A DNA stretch of 30,654 nucleotides from Ruminococcus sp. GTDB taxonomy: Bacteria; Bacillota; Clostridia; Oscillospirales; Acutalibacteraceae. A model generated the notes under the pieces. That model worked only from the letters and a program-made list of their open reading frames with translations, had not been told where the DNA came from and ran no database searches. Shown here piece by piece: positions 1 to 7,266 of the stretch. Numbering within the stretch: position 1 is the stretch's first letter; every line of letters begins with the position of its first letter. Position numbers and translations under genes: made by a program. The stretch is taken from positions 316 to 30,969 of the forward strand of contig DPHV01000002.1 in the NCBI GenBank assembly GCA_003521625.1, given 5' to 3'.

Positions 1-401
1 AATTCGGCAGTCAGTGCGTTGTTGCGGCAATTGATGCAAAGCGAAACGAAAACGGTTGGGAGGTTTACGTAAACGGTGGAAGAACTCCCGTAAGACTTGA
101 CGCTGTTGAATGGGCTGTAAAATGTGAAGAGCTGGGCGCAGGCGAAATTCTGCTCACAAGTATGGACGAGGACGGACAGAAAAACGGCTACGATATTGCG
201 CTGACAAGAGCAGTTTCCGAAAGGGTGAACATTCCCGTAATTGCAAGCGGCGGTGCAGGTGCGCTTGAGCATTTTTACGACGCATTCACAGAAGGCAAGG
301 CTGACGCAGTGCTTGCCGCTTCGCTTTTCCACTTCGGCGAAATCCCAATTCCGCAGTTAAAAGAGTATCTAAACAAAAAAGGTATTTCGGTAAGGCTTTA
401 A
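1..401 (+). CDS. hisF: Imidazole glycerol phosphate synthase cyclase subunit HisF, C-terminal part
   Basis: The gene is cut by the left window edge; the reading frame enters at base 3, leaving about 132 residues. HisF is a TIM-barrel enzyme that, with the glutaminase HisH, converts PRFAR and ammonia to imidazole glycerol phosphate and AICAR in histidine synthesis. The visible part starts at the FGSQCVVAIDAKR strand, followed by TSMDEDG, which carries the catalytic aspartate of the second half-barrel (Asp130 in the Thermotoga enzyme), then the phosphate-binding IASGGAG and the late AASLFHFGE strand. The C-terminus (LKEYLNKKGISVRL) is normal, so the gene is intact at this end. Upstream his genes are presumably outside the window. 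The next gene on the same strand starts about 96 bp later. Confidence 0.96.
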   Translation, partial: FGSQCVVAAIDAKRNENGWEVYVNGGRTPVRLDAVEWAVKCEELGAGEILLTSMDEDGQKNGYDIALTRAVSERVNIPVIASGGAGALEHFYDAFTEGKADAVLAASLFHFGEIPIPQLKEYLNKKGISVRL

Positions 402-497
402 AAACAACTCTTATGTTAGAAACATAAAGTTATTTATTTGCAATATGCATTTATCAGGAAATTCATATCTTTCAATCGAAATTCGGAGCGGAACGTT

Positions 498-1214
498 ATG
501 GCTATGTGGAATCCTTGGAGAGGCTGTAAAAAATGCAGTGAGGGTTGCTTGCATTGCTATATTCATAAAGGCGATGCAAAGCGTAATGTTGATACAAGCA
601 AAATCATCAGAACTAAAGATTTTGATAAGCCGACAGTACGATTGAAAAACGGGAATTACAAAATGAAAGCAGGCATAGTTTATACCTGCTTTTCTACTGA
701 TTTTCTGATTGAAGAAGCCGACGAGTGGCGTGACGAGTGTTGGAAGATGATTAAAGAGCGGCAGGACTGCACCTTTTTGTTTCTTACAAAACGAATTGAA
801 AGATTTATGCAGTGTATTCCCGATGACTGGAACGATGGGTATGAAAATGTAGTCGTCTGCTGTACTGTTGAAATTCAGAAAAATGCTGATTACAAGCTTG
901 GAATATTTTGCAAACTGCCGATTAAGCATAAGTGTATAACAGCTCAGCCGTTACTTGAACGCATAAATATTGAGCAATATCTTAATAATATTGAGCTTGT
1001 TGTTGTGGGCGGTGAATCGGATTATAACGCAAGACCGCTTGATTATTCGTGGGTGCTTGATATAAGGGAGCAATGTATTCGCAAAAATGTTTCATTTGAA
1101 TTCAGGCAATGCGGAACGCACTTTATAAAAGACGGCAAACTGTATAAATTACAAACAAAGGATTTGTGCAGTCAGGCTAAAAAGGCAAATATTAATTTTT
1201 CTGCGGCTGAATGA
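498..1214 (+). CDS. DUF5131 family protein (phage Gp37/Gp68-like)
   Basis: A 238-residue protein of the DUF5131 (Gp37/Gp68) family, whose members occur in phages and as scattered bacterial genes and whose function is not established. The family signature is at the N-terminus: WNPWRGCKKCSEGCLHCY, giving Cys10, Cys13, Cys17 and Cys20. This cluster resembles metal or iron-sulfur ligands of radical-SAM-type TIM barrels, but a radical SAM reaction is inference only. Further family segments are FLTKR (about residues 94-98), the CCTVE strand, TAQPLLE and VVGGES. I chose the ATG at 498 because GGAGCGG lies 6 bp upstream; an upstream TTG at 438 in the same frame has no SD. It is an isolated single gene between hisF and a convergent queuosine operon, consistent with an accessory gene, although no mobility genes accompany it. 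Confidence 0.85.
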   Translation: MAMWNPWRGCKKCSEGCLHCYIHKGDAKRNVDTSKIIRTKDFDKPTVRLKNGNYKMKAGIVYTCFSTDFLIEEADEWRDECWKMIKERQDCTFLFLTKRIERFMQCIPDDWNDGYENVVVCCTVEIQKNADYKLGIFCKLPIKHKCITAQPLLERINIEQYLNNIELVVVGGESDYNARPLDYSWVLDIREQCIRKNVSFEFRQCGTHFIKDGKLYKLQTKDLCSQAKKANINFSAAE

Positions 1215-1240
1215 TTAAAAATATGTACATAATAATACTG

Positions 1241-1283
1241 CCCCTGAAAGTCAGAATAAACATCTGACTTTCAGGGGCATATT
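1241..1283. terminator. Bidirectional intrinsic terminator between DUF5131 gene and queH
   Basis: A perfect 15-bp stem (1241-1255 with 1263-1277) and a 7-base loop. On the plus strand it is followed by CATATTTTTT. On the minus strand the flank is only moderately T-rich. It lies between two convergent genes and probably serves both. Confidence 0.85.
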
Positions 1284-1305
1284 TTTTAACAATCGCTGTT
1301 TTAAG

Positions 1306-1923
1306 CTATTCTGACATTCGTTTGCTGAAAACACAGCCGCAATAGTTTTGTCTGTAAAGTTCATATTTCCTTGAAAGAATAATTGAGCGTTTATAACCCT
1401 CCTTTTTCTTGAAATCGCTGAACAACCACTTTACGCCGTACTTCTGCCCTAATTGTTCACCGATTGTATTAATTAGCTCTGCGTTTTTGAGCGGACTTAT
1501 TGTAAGCGTAGTTGCGAAGTAATCACAGCCGCGCTTTTTAGCTTCTTCAGCCGAGGCTTCCAGTCTTAATCTGAAACACTTTTCACAGCGTTTTCCGCCC
1601 TCGGGCTCATTTTCAAGTCCTTTTACTGCGCTGTAAAAAACACTCGGATTATATTCTCCGTCTACTATTTTAACGGGATTTTTAAATTCCATTAAAGAAA
1701 TAAGCCTTTTTTCTTCATTTAATCTGTACTCATATTCTTCTTTTAAGGAAATATTCGGATTAAAGTAAAATACAGTAATCTCAAAGAAGTTTGAAAGATA
1801 TTCAAGGCAGTAGCTTGAACAAGGCGCACAGCAAGCGTGAAGTAACAGCTTTGGCACAACTCCGTTTTGAGCGTTTTCTTCAATTATTCCGTCAAGTATT
1901 TTTTGATAATTAATCTTATTCAT
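1306..1923 (-). CDS. queH: Epoxyqueuosine reductase QueH
   Basis: A 205-residue QueH (former DUF208) protein, the cobalamin-independent enzyme that reduces epoxyqueuosine to queuosine at the tRNA wobble position. The family's cysteine pattern is complete: HACCAPC (Cys31, Cys32, Cys35), RCEKCF (Cys113, Cys116) and YCGC (Cys195, Cys197); these hold the [4Fe-4S] cluster and the adjacent metal site. Other conserved stretches are FYFNPNI, EPEGG and LFSDFKKKEGYKRS. I use the ATG at 1923, giving MNKINYQKIL, which overlaps the last 8 bases of the upstream HAD gene and implies translational coupling; a longer ORF beginning 16 codons earlier has no support. It is the last gene of a three-gene minus-strand operon. 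Confidence 0.95.
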   Translation of the reverse strand: MNKINYQKILDGIIEENAQNGVVPKLLLHACCAPCSSYCLEYLSNFFEITVFYFNPNISLKEEYEYRLNEEKRLISLMEFKNPVKIVDGEYNPSVFYSAVKGLENEPEGGKRCEKCFRLRLEASAEEAKKRGCDYFATTLTISPLKNAELINTIGEQLGQKYGVKWLFSDFKKKEGYKRSIILSRKYELYRQNYCGCVFSKRMSE

Positions 1924-2578
1924 TGTAACCTGTAATGTAATTAAAAAGTTCTTCTGCTGTAGCGGCAACAAAGGGTGCGCCTGTGCTTATAAGCTCCTCT
2001 CTGCCCCTGAAGCCCCACTCAACTCCTGCCATTTTTACGCCTGCATTCTGAGCAGTATAGACATCAACATCACTATCGCCGATATAAATACATTCTTCCT
2101 TTGAAACACCGTGTTTTTCAAGAATAGCAAGAAGTGCCTCACCGTCAGGCTTTATTTTATATTCAGGCTTTTTGCCCCAAGCCTCGGCAAAGGTATGGTC
2201 GGGATAAACCTTTTTTAAGATTCTTCCGACAAATTCATCGGGTTTATTTGAAAGTACGGCGGTTTTAATTCCGTTTTCATCAAGCTTTTTAAGCATTTCG
2301 GCACAACCGTCATATGCGCAGGTATTGTCGTTACAATGGATTTTGTACTCGCTGTTAAATGTTTCACGGACAATATTCAGCTTTTCTTCATCATCGGCAA
2401 AGCTTCCCATTGCACGTTTAATCATAACCTCTCTGCCGTTACCGACATAGCGGTTGTAATTTTCAACAGGCTTTTCTTCAAGACCGGCCTTTTTCAGTCC
2501 TTTATTAACACTTTGCGCAAGGTCGGTCAGTGAATTTACAAGAGTACCGTCAAGATCAAAAACAGCAATTTTAATCAT
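1916..2578 (-). CDS. HAD hydrolase, phosphoglycolate phosphatase-like (Gph family)
   Basis: A 220-residue haloacid dehalogenase subfamily IA protein. Motif I is FDLDGTL with the nucleophile Asp8 and acid/base Asp10, motif II is the LSNKPDE segment, and motif IV is IGDSDVD near the C-terminus. The helical cap between motifs I and II is of the Gph/PGP type. The likely activity is dephosphorylation of a small phosphometabolite such as 2-phosphoglycolate, but substrate cannot be fixed from sequence in this family. It lies 6 bp after the cyclase-family gene and its 3' end overlaps queH by 8 bp, so the three are probably one transcript. A role in queuosine metabolism is possible from context only. 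Confidence 0.88.
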   Translation of the reverse strand: MIKIAVFDLDGTLVNSLTDLAQSVNKGLKKAGLEEKPVENYNRYVGNGREVMIKRAMGSFADDEEKLNIVRETFNSEYKIHCNDNTCAYDGCAEMLKKLDENGIKTAVLSNKPDEFVGRILKKVYPDHTFAEAWGKKPEYKIKPDGEALLAILEKHGVSKEECIYIGDSDVDVYTAQNAGVKMAGVEWGFRGREELISTGAPFVAATAEELFNYITGYNE

Positions 2579-2584
2579 AATAAA

Positions 2585-3178
2585 TCAGTTAATTCCTTTC
2601 TCCTGTTCAAGAATAATCGCTCTGCACGGAGCCGCCTCGAGTCCGCCAAGCTTTATCGGAAACGCACACAAATCATACTCGCCGTCATCAATTGCAGAAA
2701 GATTCAGATTCTCAAGAATCACAATTCCGGCACGGGCAAGCTCACGGTGAGTTCTTTCTTCATCAAACGAAGGTGCAATTGATTGAGCGTCTGTTCCGAC
2801 AAGCACTACCCTGCTTTCGGCAAGGACAATAGCGGCTGAATGTGAAATAAAGGTTTTGCCTTCACCATGAAAAAGTACACGCCGTTTGCAATACGGCAAC
2901 AGACGTTCCATATCTTCGCCTGTTAGAATACCGCTGACAGAGATAACGGTACATTTCCCGAAAAAGGTATTCAGTCTTATATTGTCAATTGAACTTCCTT
3001 CATCATAAAAATGGAGCGGAGCGTCAATATGAGTACCCGAATGAACAGACATTGAAATTTCGGTCAGATTATATCCGTCTCCGTTTTCGATGCTTTTTAT
3101 TCTTTCAGCTCTTGTTTCGGGATCACCGTCATATACAGGTGTATTGATAGTATCCCGTGAAATATCGTGAATAATCAA
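2585..3178 (-). CDS. Cyclase family protein (kynurenine formamidase-like metal hydrolase)
   Basis: A 197-residue member of the cyclase family PF04199, which includes bacterial kynurenine formamidase KynB and isatin hydrolase. The diagnostic metal-binding motif HxGTHxDxP is present as HSGTHIDAP (His46, His50, Asp52), followed by the expected HFYDEG loop. The family hydrolyses amide or ring bonds of small compounds with a divalent metal. No kyn genes are nearby, so the natural substrate is unknown. The start is a TTG (3176-3178) preceded by GAGGGG at about 10 bp; no in-frame ATG fits the N-terminal strand IIHDISRDT. It is the first gene of the operon with the HAD phosphatase and queH. Confidence 0.88.
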   Translation of the reverse strand: MIIHDISRDTINTPVYDGDPETRAERIKSIENGDGYNLTEISMSVHSGTHIDAPLHFYDEGSSIDNIRLNTFFGKCTVISVSGILTGEDMERLLPYCKRRVLFHGEGKTFISHSAAIVLAESRVVLVGTDAQSIAPSFDEERTHRELARAGIVILENLNLSAIDDGEYDLCAFPIKLGGLEAAPCRAIILEQEKGIN

Positions 3179-3208
3179 GTCAGCTCATCCCCTCTCATTA
3201 TCCTATTT

Positions 3209-3238
3209 ATTTTACCACAAATCTCCCCATATTGTACA
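3209..3238 (-). promoter_or_regulatory. Possible promoter of the cyclase-gph-queH operon
   Basis: On the minus strand TGTACA (3233-3238) is followed after 18 bp by TAAAAT (3209-3214), about 30 bp before the TTG start. The match to sigma-A consensus is only moderate. Confidence 0.35.
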
Positions 3239-3284
3239 GAGGAAAGTCGAAATTTGAAGAAAAAACCTCTTTTACTAATTAAAA

Positions 3285-3317
3285 GCAAAACAAAAAGCCC
3301 CACCGAAGTGAGGCTTT
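3285..3317 (-). terminator. Terminator of the first dockerin gene, UUCG tetraloop
   Basis: On the minus strand a 10-bp stem (3308-3317 with 3294-3303, one G-U pair) closes on a UUCG tetraloop and is followed by TTTTTGTTTTG. It lies about 24 bp after the stop codon of the dockerin gene. Confidence 0.85.
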
Positions 3318-3340
3318 AAATCAGCTTTTTAAGGTTTTAA

Positions 3341-4504
3341 TCAGCCAACTACTTCAAGAGCTGTGCCAACTCTGCCTGTGTTTTTGTAGCCGCCGCAGAG
3401 ATACATCTGAACGCATGTAACGTCGAGAATTGAAATTCTGCCGTCAGCATTTACATCAGCGAGAACACTTGCAAGTGAACCTTCAGTTGTACCAATGCCA
3501 AGACCTAATCTCTGGATTTCTGTAGCATCCTGAATTGTGATCTTGCCGTCCTGATCTACGTCACCGTAGAGAAGCTGAGGCTCGGGCTCTGTAGCAGGTT
3601 CTGTTGTTGCAGGCTCTGTTGTAGCAGGCTCTGTTGCAGGCTCTGTTGTTGCAGGCTCTGTTGTTGCAGGCTCTGTTGTTTCAGGTTCTGTTGCAGGCTC
3701 TGTTGTAGCGGGCTCGGGATCAACGCCGAGTAAATCTGCAACAGTTGTGAGGGGAGCAATTGAAGGATATGTTACGGGATCAGCAAGCTGCTCTGCATAG
3801 TCAGAAGCATACTGAGCATAAACACCCTCAGGAGTAACACCGAGTTCAGAGCAGAGATATGTTAATTTTTCGGGAGTTACTGCACCCGCAGTACTTGCAA
3901 CGTTCTTTACTGCCCAAGAAGCAATATACTGAGCAATAATCTGCTCCTTCGGCTGATATACGGGGAAGTACTTACCAACGATTTTACCTGTTGAAGTAAT
4001 AGCTGCCTTTGCACCGTACTTGTCAGAATTGTTCTTCCAAGCGCCTTCAAAGTCCAACTTTGAAGAGTCTTCGGTATTTTCAACCATCTCGCCTGTTACA
4101 TAAACTGTATCGCCGAGACACTCTTTACTAAATGTAATGTTGCCTGTCTGGTGAGAACCTTTTTCGGTATCAATAGTTGAGAAAAGAAGTGCATAGTCAG
4201 CACCCTCTTCAATTGTGCCAATCTTTGCAGTATCAAAGTAATAACGACCTGTTGCAGCGTCCTTTTTGCAAAGCTCTGCCTTTGACTGCCATGAAGTTTC
4301 TGGAATTTTACTTCCTCCGTACACATTATAAACGTGGCAGTAAACAGACTTTGTTGTTCCCCATGACTCGAGTGTGGGAACCTCGAAATAAACTTTTGTT
4401 TCACCATCAGCTGCTGATGCAGAACAAATTGAAAAACCTGCAAAGCAGGAAGCTGCCATTGTTACTGAAAGAGCAAGGCTGATGATTTTTGATGATCTTT
4501 TCAT
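3341..4504 (-). CDS. Secreted dockerin protein with Thr-Glu-Pro linker and possible starch-binding-like module
   Basis: 387 residues. A Sec signal peptide covers about residues 1-32 (MKRSSKIISL start, hydrophobic core, cleavage near ASAA). Residues about 34-160 form a beta-rich domain with YFEVP, W48, VYCHVYN, W72 and RYYFD, an aromatic pattern reminiscent of small carbohydrate-binding (CBM25/26-like) modules of ruminococcal amylolytic proteins; this is inference. A helical segment follows (170-260), then a low-complexity TEPATTEP linker (263-309). The C-terminus (313-387) is a dockerin with two Ca-binding loops, DVDQDGKITIQD and DVNADGRISILD. Dockerins plug into cohesins of scaffoldins, so the protein is expected on the cell surface or in a cellulosome/amylosome-like complex. 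The ATG has a strong AAGGAGG SD. No catalytic domain is recognised. Confidence 0.85.
   Translation of the reverse strand: MKRSSKIISLALSVTMAASCFAGFSICSASAADGETKVYFEVPTLESWGTTKSVYCHVYNVYGGSKIPETSWQSKAELCKKDAATGRYYFDTAKIGTIEEGADYALLFSTIDTEKGSHQTGNITFSKECLGDTVYVTGEMVENTEDSSKLDFEGAWKNNSDKYGAKAAITSTGKIVGKYFPVYQPKEQIIAQYIASWAVKNVASTAGAVTPEKLTYLCSELGVTPEGVYAQYASDYAEQLADPVTYPSIAPLTTVADLLGVDPEPATTEPATEPETTEPATTEPATTEPATEPATTEPATTEPATEPEPQLLYGDVDQDGKITIQDATEIQRLGLGIGTTEGSLASVLADVNADGRISILDVTCVQMYLCGGYKNTGRVGTALEVVG
3578..3718 (-). repeat. Tandem repeat coding for the TEPATTEP linker
   Basis: About 141 bp made of repeated GAGCC(T/C)GC-containing units coding for ATTEP/ATEP pentads and tetrads. Such in-frame short repeats commonly vary in copy number by slippage; the linker separates the binding domain from the dockerin. 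Confidence 0.85.
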
Positions 4505-4523
4505 CGTTAATTCCTCCTTTTTG

Positions 4524-4544
4524 ATTACTCATAATTTGAGTAAT
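4524..4544 (-). promoter_or_regulatory. Inverted repeat at the transcript start of the first dockerin gene
   Basis: A perfect 8-bp inverted repeat, ATTACTCA (4524-4531) and TGAGTAAT (4537-4544), with a 5-base spacer. It overlaps the predicted +1 (about 4541) and precedes the SD by only a few bases. It could be a repressor operator or a 5'-terminal mRNA hairpin. Confidence 0.5.
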
Positions 4545-4547
4545 TAC

Positions 4548-4576
4548 ATTATATATCAATTTGATTATTTTTACAA
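4548..4576 (-). promoter_or_regulatory. Promoter of the first dockerin gene
   Basis: On the minus strand TTGTAA (4571-4576), 17-bp spacer, TATAAT (4548-4553), placed about 44 bp upstream of the ATG. A good sigma-A match. The rest of the 4505-4791 gap is AT-rich with no further gene seen. Confidence 0.7.
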
Positions 4577-4730
4577 GTACTTTTTAAGAAATATTGTTAT
4601 ATTTTTTTAACTTTTTTCTAAATCAGGAAAAATCAAGATATTATGTAATATTCTACTTATGTATTATTTATATTTCATATTTTTTATTACTTCAAATCAA
4701 TAAATAAAGAAATATATTAAAACAAAACTG

Positions 4731-4759
4731 TTGATTTATCTTTTAAAATATAGTATGAT
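4731..4759 (+). promoter_or_regulatory. Promoter of the two-domain membrane protein gene
   Basis: TTGATT (4731-4736), 17-bp spacer, TATGAT (4754-4759), about 32 bp upstream of the TTG start. A good sigma-A match. Confidence 0.7.
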
Positions 4760-4791
4760 ATTATAGATAAAATATAAAGGAGGTATCACAG

Positions 4792-5718
4792 TTGGACGAA
4801 AACAAGGATTTTCTTACTTCTGAAACAGAAGGCGAAAACAACATAAATTCCGACGCAGATACAACAACTAACGAAAGTACTCAGGAAAGCTTTTCCGGAG
4901 CATTCAGCGATGAAATTGCCGAAACACAGACAGACTCTACACCGGAAGTTGCTCCTGTTGACTACAGCGTAAGCGCTCCCGTTGCTGTTAAAAAGAAGAA
5001 AAGCTTTATCCAGCTTCCTATTATTATTTCACTTGCTATTCTTATTCTTGTTGCACTTGGATTTTTAGTATTCAAGATATTCTTCAACACAAGCGTTGTA
5101 GGAACATGGACTGTTAAAGATTCAGCTACAGCAGATGAGGCTACAACCGCTACTTCCGATGAAGCTGCAAAGAATTACTACACCTTTGAGGACGACGGTA
5201 CTGCTTCGATTCATCTTGGTACTATGAAAATGGTTGGTACATATTCACTTGAAGAAAAAGACGGTACAAGAACTATTGATATAAGTATCCCCTCTGCTCT
5301 TGAAGGCTCATTTGAGTACAAGGTTTCAGGTAACGAGATTGGCGGCAGAATACTTACTCTTACAGACACAAGCTACGGTCAGAGCATTGACCTTGAAAGC
5401 ACAAAGCTTGTTATTCCCGAGATGAAGCCCGGCGATGACTTTAAGCCAAGCGAAAAGCTCACAGGCAAATGGACTTATGACGACGGATATTACAAGATGA
5501 GCTACGAGCTTCGAGAGGACGGTACGTCTACTGTAAGCCAGTCAGATATTCTCTTTGCAGACGGTGTTTACAACTACACTGACAACAAAATTACAATTAA
5601 GTATTATACAAATCAAGAGGTTACTATGGAGCTTAATTACGAACTGAAAGACGATTCTATTATAATTGACGGCATTCAGTTTGTAAAAGATACAGGTTCT
5701 TCCTCTGACGAATCATAA
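4792..5718 (+). CDS. Single-pass membrane protein with two extracytoplasmic lipocalin-like repeats
   Basis: 308 residues. An acidic, Ser/Thr-rich N-terminal tail (1-62) is followed by KKKK (67-70) and one hydrophobic segment (about 75-97). The positive-inside rule places the tail in the cytoplasm and the rest outside. The outside part holds two related beta domains: VVGTW...YYTFEDDGT (102-137) and LTGKW...MSYELREDGT (223-245). The W plus DDGT/EDGT layout is that of small lipocalin-like domains (DUF5640-type) common in Clostridia, of unknown function. The start is TTG at 4792, seven bases after GGAGGT; no ATG in frame is better placed. It has its own promoter and terminator, so it is a single-gene unit between two dockerin genes. 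I do not recognise a specific function. Confidence 0.75.
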   Translation: MDENKDFLTSETEGENNINSDADTTTNESTQESFSGAFSDEIAETQTDSTPEVAPVDYSVSAPVAVKKKKSFIQLPIIISLAILILVALGFLVFKIFFNTSVVGTWTVKDSATADEATTATSDEAAKNYYTFEDDGTASIHLGTMKMVGTYSLEEKDGTRTIDISIPSALEGSFEYKVSGNEIGGRILTLTDTSYGQSIDLESTKLVIPEMKPGDDFKPSEKLTGKWTYDDGYYKMSYELREDGTSTVSQSDILFADGVYNYTDNKITIKYYTNQEVTMELNYELKDDSIIIDGIQFVKDTGSSSDES

Positions 5719-5739
5719 ACAATAAATTAAATTCATTCA

Positions 5740-5775
5740 GGCAGCAGCGGTTTTCCGCTGTTGCCTTTTGTGTTT
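5740..5775 (+). terminator. Intrinsic terminator after the two-domain membrane protein gene
   Basis: An 11-bp stem (5740-5750 with 5755-5765, one G-U pair), TTTT loop, then TTTTGTGTTTT. Confidence 0.85.
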
Positions 5776-5810
5776 TATAGGGATTGTGACTTTATTTCAC
5801 TGGTTATCAA

Positions 5811-7106
5811 ATGAAAAGAAAACTAATCACGGCTATTCTGCTATCTTTAATTTTCCTCTTTTTTGCTGTAAGCACTGTTTATTCCGAAGCTGAAAGAAAT
5901 TTGTCTGTTTTTAAGGAATGTAATGAATATTTCACAGACAATAATTCTGACGGCTCCTTTATTTACGGCTGCAATTTCAGCACTCTTTATTCTTCAAGGA
6001 TTCTGCCCTCAACAAGCGTCCGTTACGTAAAAGCTGACGGGATAATACGTGCTGTCTGTCACAGCGGCAGTTGCTCGTATGCGTTGTATGAAAATAAAAG
6101 AGCGTATTTTGTTACTGAACTTAACACCGTAAACGGCGAATGCTATACATATTCATATGGTAATCTGAAATCAATTGAAAACAGCTCGTTTGCATTCTGC
6201 GACGGCATAGCGTATTTTATCTTTACAGACGATACCTACACTTACGTAAGGTCATATGACAGCAACGGAAAAGCATTAAGAAAATACACATTTGATGAAA
6301 ACGTCCAGCGGCTTGTAATAAACGATTCCAAAATCTATGCTCAACTTTACAACGGAGAATTTTACAGAATTGACAAAAGCGGCTCACATTACTGCATCAC
6401 AGTCAATATAATGTATGATTTTTGCAATGCAGGCAGTGGATACATATACAGCGAGGCAGGTACGCTGTTTTCTCTTTCTGAAAATAGCAACGAACATATT
6501 TTGGGAACAAAGCTTAACTGTATTGTCAAAAATGAAAACAGGCTTATTTATTCCGATGATTGGATAATAGAATATAACGGAAAGTTTTATAAAAGCAAAA
6601 ACACAATTCAGGCATTATTCTTTTATGGAAATAATGTTGCTTTTCTTGATAATAATTTAAATCTGAACACAATTAAACTTTCTGATTTTAAGGAATCTGA
6701 CAGCGATTTATTTAATAATTACGGCAACGAAAGCAGAAATGAAACATACAAAGTTAATTCAAACGGATATATTACAGGTATAAACAGCGGAACAACGATT
6801 ACAGATTTCAAAAAACACTTTTCAAATGAAGTAATCATTTATGACAGGAACGGAAATGAAATAACAAGCGGCAAAATCAAGACAGGCTATCGTGCAGTAA
6901 TTTCCAACGTTATTTATGAAATTTCAGTATTGGGCGATATTACGGGAGAAGGAAATGTAAAATCAAACGATGTTTCAGCTCTGATGTCGCATTTTGTAAA
7001 AAAATCGGATTTAAGCGGCGTATATCTTAAGTCAGCCGACTTTAACAACGACGGAAATATTGACAACAAAGACCTTGTCAGCATCGCACGTAAGGCCGAA
7101 AAGTAA
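5811..7106 (+). CDS. Secreted dockerin protein with propeller-like repeats
   Basis: 431 residues. MKRKLITAILLSLIF begins a signal peptide (about 1-26). Residues 30-300 are beta-rich with recurrent short motifs such as AYFVTELN, AYFIFTDD, KIYAQLYNGEFYRI and FYKSKN, suggesting a beta-propeller-like fold; this is inference. Residues about 305-372 match the small beta module often found before dockerins in Clostridia (NSGTTITDF...DRNGNEITSGKIKTGYRAV). The C-terminus (374-431) is a dockerin with Ca loops GDITGEGNVKSND and ADFNNDGNIDNKD. It is presumably displayed through a cohesin. The start is fixed by the signal peptide, but no good SD precedes the ATG, so translation may be weak. No enzymatic motif is seen. 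Confidence 0.8.
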   Translation: MKRKLITAILLSLIFLFFAVSTVYSEAERNLSVFKECNEYFTDNNSDGSFIYGCNFSTLYSSRILPSTSVRYVKADGIIRAVCHSGSCSYALYENKRAYFVTELNTVNGECYTYSYGNLKSIENSSFAFCDGIAYFIFTDDTYTYVRSYDSNGKALRKYTFDENVQRLVINDSKIYAQLYNGEFYRIDKSGSHYCITVNIMYDFCNAGSGYIYSEAGTLFSLSENSNEHILGTKLNCIVKNENRLIYSDDWIIEYNGKFYKSKNTIQALFFYGNNVAFLDNNLNLNTIKLSDFKESDSDLFNNYGNESRNETYKVNSNGYITGINSGTTITDFKKHFSNEVIIYDRNGNEITSGKIKTGYRAVISNVIYEISVLGDITGEGNVKSNDVSALMSHFVKKSDLSGVYLKSADFNNDGNIDNKDLVSIARKAEK

Positions 7107-7120
7107 TCATAGCATAAAAA

Positions 7121-7180
7121 GTCGAGTGCCTCGACACGCAATTCGTGAAGACAGGTTCTGCTGTTTTTAAGCCTTTTTTT
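7121..7180 (+). terminator. Hairpin-rich 3' region after the second dockerin gene
   Basis: Three successive small inverted repeats, GTCGAG/CTCGAC (7121-7135), CACG/CGTG, and ACAG/CTGT followed by TTTTT and later TTTTTTT. It is plausibly a weak or composite terminator. Confidence 0.35.
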
Positions 7181-7212
7181 GCCCAAGCGCAACAGAGCAA
7201 TTTCCTATAAGG

Positions 7213-7245
7213 TAAAAATAAAGCCTCCGAGAAATCGGAGGCTTT
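7213..7245 (-). terminator. Terminator of the pseudokinase-PASTA gene
   Basis: An 11-bp perfect stem (7220-7230 with 7235-7245) and a 4-base loop. The minus strand continues ATTTTTACC. It lies about 20 bp after the stop codon. Confidence 0.85.
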
Positions 7246-7266
7246 AATATTAAGCTATATCATAAA

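Noticed and set aside
411..427. TTATGTT/AACATAA inverted repeat after hisF as a terminator
   Set aside because: The stem is only 7 AT-rich base pairs and is not followed by a clean T-run; support is too weak to list.
411..929. A 172-codon open frame on the minus strand opposite the DUF5131 gene
   Set aside because: It has no recognisable protein features, covers the coding strand of a clear family member, and lacks an SD.
3578..3718. Regularly repeated units that could suggest a CRISPR-like array
   Set aside because: The repeats are contiguous, in frame and code for a linker; there are no spacers and no cas genes.
3556..3759. A Gln/Leu-rich open frame inside the Thr-Glu-Pro linker on the minus strand
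   Set aside because: It is the shifted frame of the tandem repeat of the dockerin gene, with no SD and no independent support.
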